A stretch of DNA of 10,273 nt from positions 1-10,273 of the forward strand of contig CAJCJC010000283.1 in NCBI GenBank assembly GCA_903970575.1, read 5' to 3'. The stretch's first letter is position 1, and the number at the start of each line of letters is the position of its first letter. This DNA comes from Alphaproteobacteria bacterium (GTDB lineage Bacteria; Pseudomonadota; Alphaproteobacteria; BOG-932; Roseiterribacteraceae). A model generated the notes under the pieces. The model was not told the DNA's origin, did no database searches, and saw only the letters and a list, made by a program, of their open reading frames with translations. Below, in pieces: positions 6,920-10,273 of the stretch. Position numbers and translations under genes: made by a program.

Positions 6920-7899
6920 CAATTCCCCTCCAGCCGCTGCGCGATGACCGCGAGCGCGCGCTTGATCGCCTGATCGTTCTTGTCGATACGCTCTTCCATC
7001 TTGGTCAGGCGGGCGTTGATTTGGCGAAAATCGGTCTCGGCGCCGCTCGGCCGGGGTGGCTCGTAGCCATTCAGCACGACTCCGCCGCTGAGCTCGGTCC
7101 GCAATTCATCCGCGACTTGCGCCACCGCTTCCTCGTCCACATGATGGGTCTCCTCAAGGAATCCGAACAGCATAAGGCGGGAGCACAGCGAGTTGATTTT
7201 GCGCGGAATGCCGCCGGTCTCGCGATGGATTCGCTGGAAAGCCGCATCCATGAAATGCGGATCGTCGTTCCAGCCGACCAGGCGGAGGCGATGTTCGATA
7301 TAGGCGCGGGTTTCTCCCTCCGCCATCGGTCCAAGATGATACGAGGCGAGCACGCGTTGCCGCAGCTGCTCCAGTTCCGGCAGCGCCATGATCTTCCGGA
7401 ATTCCGGTTGTCCAAGAAGAAAGCTTTGCAAAGGCGTTTCATGGTTGACGACGAAGTTGGAGAGCATGCGCAACTCCTCGATCGCGGCCACCGTCAGGTT
7501 CTGCGCCTCGTCAACCAGAAGCAGGGATCGCCGCCCCGCCTGATAATTACTCACCAGCGTCGATTCGAAGAGTTGCAATAATTCGCCTTTTGTCAGGCCA
7601 TCGGCCCTGATGCCGAATCCGCTGGCGGCTAACCGCAGCGTGTCGTCCGCCGAAGTCTGGGTCGTCAGCATCCTGGCGATCAGATAGCGTTGGGGGTCGA
7701 GCGTGGAACAGAGATAATCGACCAGCGTGGTCTTTCCGGCCCCGACATCGCCCGTTATGACGATGAAACCTTCGGCCTGGTTCAACCCATAGACCAGATG
7801 CGACATAGCCTTCGAGTGGACGCTGCTTTCATAGAAAAAGCGCGAATCGGGCGTTAACTGAAACGGCAAGCCGGTAAGGTTATAAAACTCGGCGTACAT
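6919..7899 (-). CDS. XrtA/PEP-CTERM system-associated ATPase (ExeA/GspA-like AAA ATPase)
   Basis: A 326-residue AAA ATPase like those next to exosortase A (TIGR03015 type) and related to ExeA of type II secretion. The family opening MYAEFYNLTGLPFQLTPDSR and the FFYESSVHSKAMSHLVYGL segment (21-39) are present. Walker A is GDVGAGKTT (50-58) with Lys56; Walker B is SLLLVDEAQ (125-133) with Asp130/Glu131. LRQRVLASYHLGPM (179-192) and GGIPRKINSLCSRLML (229-244) match the sensor/arginine regions. Residues about 285-326 are charged and heptad-like, a probable short coiled coil. No membrane helix is seen, unlike ExeA, so it is probably cytoplasmic or recruited. Its ATG follows the beta-barrel gene's TGA with no spacing (TGAATG); AGGA (7911-7914) lies 11 nt upstream. 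The role in exopolysaccharide export is inferred from conserved linkage. Confidence 0.93.
   Translation of the reverse strand: MYAEFYNLTGLPFQLTPDSRFFYESSVHSKAMSHLVYGLNQAEGFIVITGDVGAGKTTLVDYLCSTLDPQRYLIARMLTTQTSADDTLRLAASGFGIRADGLTKGELLQLFESTLVSNYQAGRRSLLLVDEAQNLTVAAIEELRMLSNFVVNHETPLQSFLLGQPEFRKIMALPELEQLRQRVLASYHLGPMAEGETRAYIEHRLRLVGWNDDPHFMDAAFQRIHRETGGIPRKINSLCSRLMLFGFLEETHHVDEEAVAQVADELRTELSGGVVLNGYEPPRPSGAETDFRQINARLTKMEERIDKNDQAIKRALAVIAQRLEGN
6925..6931 (-). promoter_or_regulatory. Shine-Dalgarno GGAGGGG deciding the deacetylase start
   Basis: This strong purine run lies inside the last codons of the ATPase gene, five nt before ATG at 6919 and two nt before the in-frame TTG at 6922. 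The spacing favours ATG. It also shows that the deacetylase can recruit ribosomes independently of coupling. Confidence 0.7.
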
Positions 7900-9432
7900 T
7901 CAGAGTTGCTTCCTAAACCCCAGCACAACTTGGTTTGACGCCGTACCGGCGGTCGCGGCGTTGGAGAGTGGCTCGAAAAAAGTTCCGGTAACGGAAATGG
8001 TGGCGGTCGAGCTCAAAGTCCAAAAAAATGAGACGCTGGCATTCAGGAGCGTGTCCTGACTCCCGCCAGTGACGGATAGCCCCCCGAAAACATTCCTCGT
8101 ATACCCCAAATCGAAGCTCGCGGTCGTCTTGTCGGATAGCTGACGGTTATAGCCGATATCCACCTGCGATACCGTCTCGGTCGATGGAGGGCCCGAAACC
8201 GCCGAGCGGGCGTCGTAAAGAAGCCTTAGGGTAATCGCGGAGCGCTCCAGTTGATGCACGAGCGATAATTGCGCCGGCTTATCACGGAAAAGCACGTTTT
8301 GTGAACCGAAACTCTGATTGAGCAAGCTAAACGGCAAGCCGGTGCGGCTGTCAATTGGATTACCCACGCTATCATACGCCAGGTACTGTAGATTCTGAAG
8401 GGCCGCCTCAAGTTCGTTCTGAATAGTAACGATATAACTACCGACGATGCTCGTCCGGGGACCGATCGAATAGCTGAGCTTGACGGTCGGCACATAGATC
8501 CCCTCCTGCAATCCATAGGAAACGCTGAGGCTTTTGGTGGGGTCTGGCGTTATGGCGATTCCGGCGTTCCAGGTCAGCCCTTCGTTGGTGTAGGCGCTTG
8601 ACCCGGTCGTGGCGGCGTAATGGATGCGCTGATAACCGACCGATCCGGTCAGTGAATAATCATAGGTCAGGTGATATTGCCCCCCTAGAGTATACCTGTC
8701 GTTCGAAGACGCGCCGCCCGCGCCCGAAGCTGTCGTATTGCTGTGGTCGAAATCCGCCTGGGCGCTTAGCCGGCCAAAACTGTCTCCCGAGCCGATGATG
8801 ATCTCGGGATCTTGCTGCAAACTATCGTTGGACAGGGACGCCGATCCCGGCGCCCGGACGCTTTGATCGCTGGTGTTGGAGGATTTCAATCGGTAATACG
8901 CTTCAATTGTCGCAACGTCTCCGAAGCGCTGAGAGAAATGCGGAATGACGCTGCCAGCATAGAACAAGACGCGATTGTTGGTCGCGATCAGAAGATTATT
9001 CGAAATTGTATTGCTGTTAGGCGTCGCCCCCTCCTCGCTGGCGTAAGCCGCGAAATCGATCTTCAGATGCTCCTCGGAGGGTGTGACCGACACCGTGCTA
9101 TTGAAATTCTGGTCTATCCGATCCGGAGAGGTATGGAAATCGTATTTGTTGTATGTCGGGGAGTAGTTCAGCGTAATCGACGACCAGGGGCCGGTTTCAT
9201 CGAGGGAAACCGCCGGAGTTACCTGCGTGACCAAGTCAGCCGTCGACGTGGCGCCATTTCCGCCGCTGTTGCTCGTATAGGTCTCTTGAAATCCGATCGT
9301 GGGCGCGACTGTAAAATCATCCGCCCACGCCGAAAGCCCGGCGGGTTGCAAGATTCCAAAGCATAAAACGCCCCGCCCGAATTGACGAAGCGGCGCGCGT
9401 AAGCGAATCAGTTTGTAAGAATGCCGGAACAT
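7900..9432 (-). CDS. PEP-CTERM system-associated outer-membrane beta-barrel protein (TIGR03016 type)
   Basis: A 510-residue secreted protein predicted to form an outer-membrane barrel. The N-terminus has a basic region with several Arg/Lys, a hydrophobic core (GVLCFGILQPAGLSAWA, 21-37) and a likely signal peptidase I site after Ala37 (AWA/DD). The mature part is Ser/Thr/Asn/Gly-rich with repeated short alternating-hydrophobic strands separated by polar loops, for example SSITLNYSPTYNKYDF and TASFDLGYTRNVFGG, and contains no Cys. The last strand is NQVVLGFRKQL, ending in Leu rather than the usual Phe. The family occurs almost only in exosortase A loci and may form or assist the export channel (inference). 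I prefer ATG at 9432 to the in-frame TTG at 9453, which has no SD; GAGAA lies just before ATG. Local GC content is visibly lower than in neighbouring genes. Confidence 0.87.
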   Translation of the reverse strand: MFRHSYKLIRLRAPLRQFGRGVLCFGILQPAGLSAWADDFTVAPTIGFQETYTSNSGGNGATSTADLVTQVTPAVSLDETGPWSSITLNYSPTYNKYDFHTSPDRIDQNFNSTVSVTPSEEHLKIDFAAYASEEGATPNSNTISNNLLIATNNRVLFYAGSVIPHFSQRFGDVATIEAYYRLKSSNTSDQSVRAPGSASLSNDSLQQDPEIIIGSGDSFGRLSAQADFDHSNTTASGAGGASSNDRYTLGGQYHLTYDYSLTGSVGYQRIHYAATTGSSAYTNEGLTWNAGIAITPDPTKSLSVSYGLQEGIYVPTVKLSYSIGPRTSIVGSYIVTIQNELEAALQNLQYLAYDSVGNPIDSRTGLPFSLLNQSFGSQNVLFRDKPAQLSLVHQLERSAITLRLLYDARSAVSGPPSTETVSQVDIGYNRQLSDKTTASFDLGYTRNVFGGLSVTGGSQDTLLNASVSFFWTLSSTATISVTGTFFEPLSNAATAGTASNQVVLGFRKQL

Positions 9433-9492
9433 AGTTCTCGGCCAATACCGCAAAATATCAGCGCAGTCGATCCGCGCCGAATTCCATGCCGT

Positions 9493-10273
9493 TCAATAAG
9501 CTCCGTAGCCGCCATACGACGTTGTCGCCAGCGGTTGCGCCTTATTGAGAATGAATGAAATCTCCGGACAGGCGCTGATCAGGTTAAGCGCCGCGATAAT
9601 CTCATGCTGCTGAGTTTGCTCGGCTTCGACAACGAACACAACCTGACCGACATGCGCCGCCAAGGTGGCGGCGTCGCTGCTGACGAGGCATGGCGCGGTG
9701 TCGAATAGGATGATGCGATCGTCGTAACGCCGCGCCATGTCGTCGATGAGATCGCGCATGCGGCCGCTGGCCAAAAGCTCGGGCGCGCGGTCGCTCATCG
9801 TTCCGGCCGGCAATACGCTCAATCGCGGGATATTCGTGCGCAGAAGAACGTCCGCCATGTCGAGGCTGGGATTCAGCAGCAGGTCGACGAAGCCCTGATT
9901 GGCTTCGAGGCCCAGATTTTGCCGCAGCGCCTGACGTCTGATATCGGCGTCGACAAGCAGCACGTTATAGTCTTCCTCAAGGGAAATGCTGATCGCGATA
10001 TTGGTCGCCGCGAAGGTCTTACCCTCACGCGGCTTGGCGCTCGTCACCATCACGAGGTGAGACAAGCTGTTCCCGGCCTCACGATTATCGAACGCGCGCC
10101 TGAGCAGCCTGCGCTTGATCAGCCGCAGCTCTTCCATGACGGGCGTTCGATCGGCCGTCCAATCCACGGTGCCGGCGAGCGCGAGACGCGCCGTATCCAG
10201 CACGACGGTGCGGCTGTGTTTGGCCCCGGTGGGACCGGCCTCTCCCGAAAGGGAGGGATCCTTGGGAGGGGGC
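9493..10273 (-). CDS. XrtA-associated tyrosine autokinase (BY-kinase, CpsD/Wzc C-domain type), 5' end outside window
   Basis: The frame is open to the right edge and encodes 259 visible residues before TGA. The visible start is a Pro/Ala/Gly-rich linker (PPPKDPSLSGEAGPTGAKH), then the EELRLIKRRLL segment (near 47-57) that precedes the kinase domain in this family. Walker A is TSAKPREGKTF (77-87), Walker A' is VLLVDADIRR (104-113) and Walker B is RIILFDTAP (186-194). The C-terminus TSYGGYGAY holds three tyrosines, a short version of the autophosphorylation cluster. Such kinases regulate polymerisation and export through cycles of Tyr phosphorylation with a Wzz/Wzc-like membrane partner, normally encoded just upstream. 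A GTG at 10203 could be read as a start, but the conserved-looking residues upstream of it and lack of a stop show the gene continues beyond the window. The next gene starts 60 bp downstream. Confidence 0.92.
   Translation of the reverse strand, partial: PPPKDPSLSGEAGPTGAKHSRTVVLDTARLALAGTVDWTADRTPVMEELRLIKRRLLRRAFDNREAGNSLSHLVMVTSAKPREGKTFAATNIAISISLEEDYNVLLVDADIRRQALRQNLGLEANQGFVDLLLNPSLDMADVLLRTNIPRLSVLPAGTMSDRAPELLASGRMRDLIDDMARRYDDRIILFDTAPCLVSSDAATLAAHVGQVVFVVEAEQTQQHEIIAALNLISACPEISFILNKAQPLATTSYGGYGAY

Noticed and set aside
10201..10203. GTG at 10203 as a complete start for the tyrosine kinase
   Set aside because: The frame stays open to the window edge and the upstream residues form a typical linker, so the gene is better called truncated by the window.
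1..10273. CRISPR array, tRNA, rRNA, insertion sequence or PEP-CTERM substrate gene
   Set aside because: No regularly spaced repeats, no cloverleaf-like segment, no transposase motifs or terminal inverted repeats, and no reading frame ending in a PEP motif, hydrophobic helix and basic tail were seen.

Overview
This window is most of an exosortase A (XrtA)/PEP-CTERM-associated exopolysaccharide locus from a high-GC Gram-negative bacterium. An alphaproteobacterium, possibly sphingomonad-like, is my best guess. The Gram-negative call rests on an outer-membrane beta-barrel gene with a signal peptide. The finer placement rests only on GC-rich composition and gene content and is inference.

Layout. 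Positions 1-129 (+ strand) hold the last 42 codons of a gene whose end looks like an asparagine synthase-type amidotransferase. A 151-bp convergent gap (130-280) follows, with two hairpins that look like terminators. Everything from 281 to the right edge lies on the - strand as one tightly packed run of nine genes. In transcription order they are: BY-type tyrosine autokinase (9493-10273, 5' end outside the window); outer-membrane beta-barrel protein of the TIGR03016 type (7900-9432); ExeA-like AAA ATPase (6919-7899); DUF3473-type polysaccharide deacetylase (5993-6919); FemAB-like PEP-CTERM-associated acyl/aminoacyl transferase (4896-5933); TIGR03087-type glycosyltransferase (3672-4889); exosortase A (2584-3660); CelD/BcsL-type acetyltransferase (1496-2584); and a GT4 glycosyltransferase (281-1486). 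Junctions range from 1-bp stop/start overlaps (TGATG) to gaps of about 60 bp, so an operon with translational coupling is likely. Its promoter is outside the window.

How the genes fit together (family knowledge plus inference). The glycosyltransferases build a repeat unit on the cytoplasmic face, and the two acyltransferase-like proteins and the deacetylase would modify it. The tyrosine kinase would control chain length and export together with a Wzc/Wzz-like partner upstream. The barrel and the ATPase are conserved companions of XrtA systems whose exact roles are not settled. XrtA itself processes PEP-CTERM proteins, which are thought to work with the exopolysaccharide at the cell surface. 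No PEP-CTERM substrate, priming transferase, Wzx/Wzy or PrsK/PrsR regulator is visible here; these may lie outside the window.

The system type is already described. The less usual points are an exosortase that ends just after what looks like the first helix of an EpsI domain, an acyltransferase start fused to the exosortase stop, a clear GC drop over the beta-barrel gene, and the paired hairpins between the convergent units.
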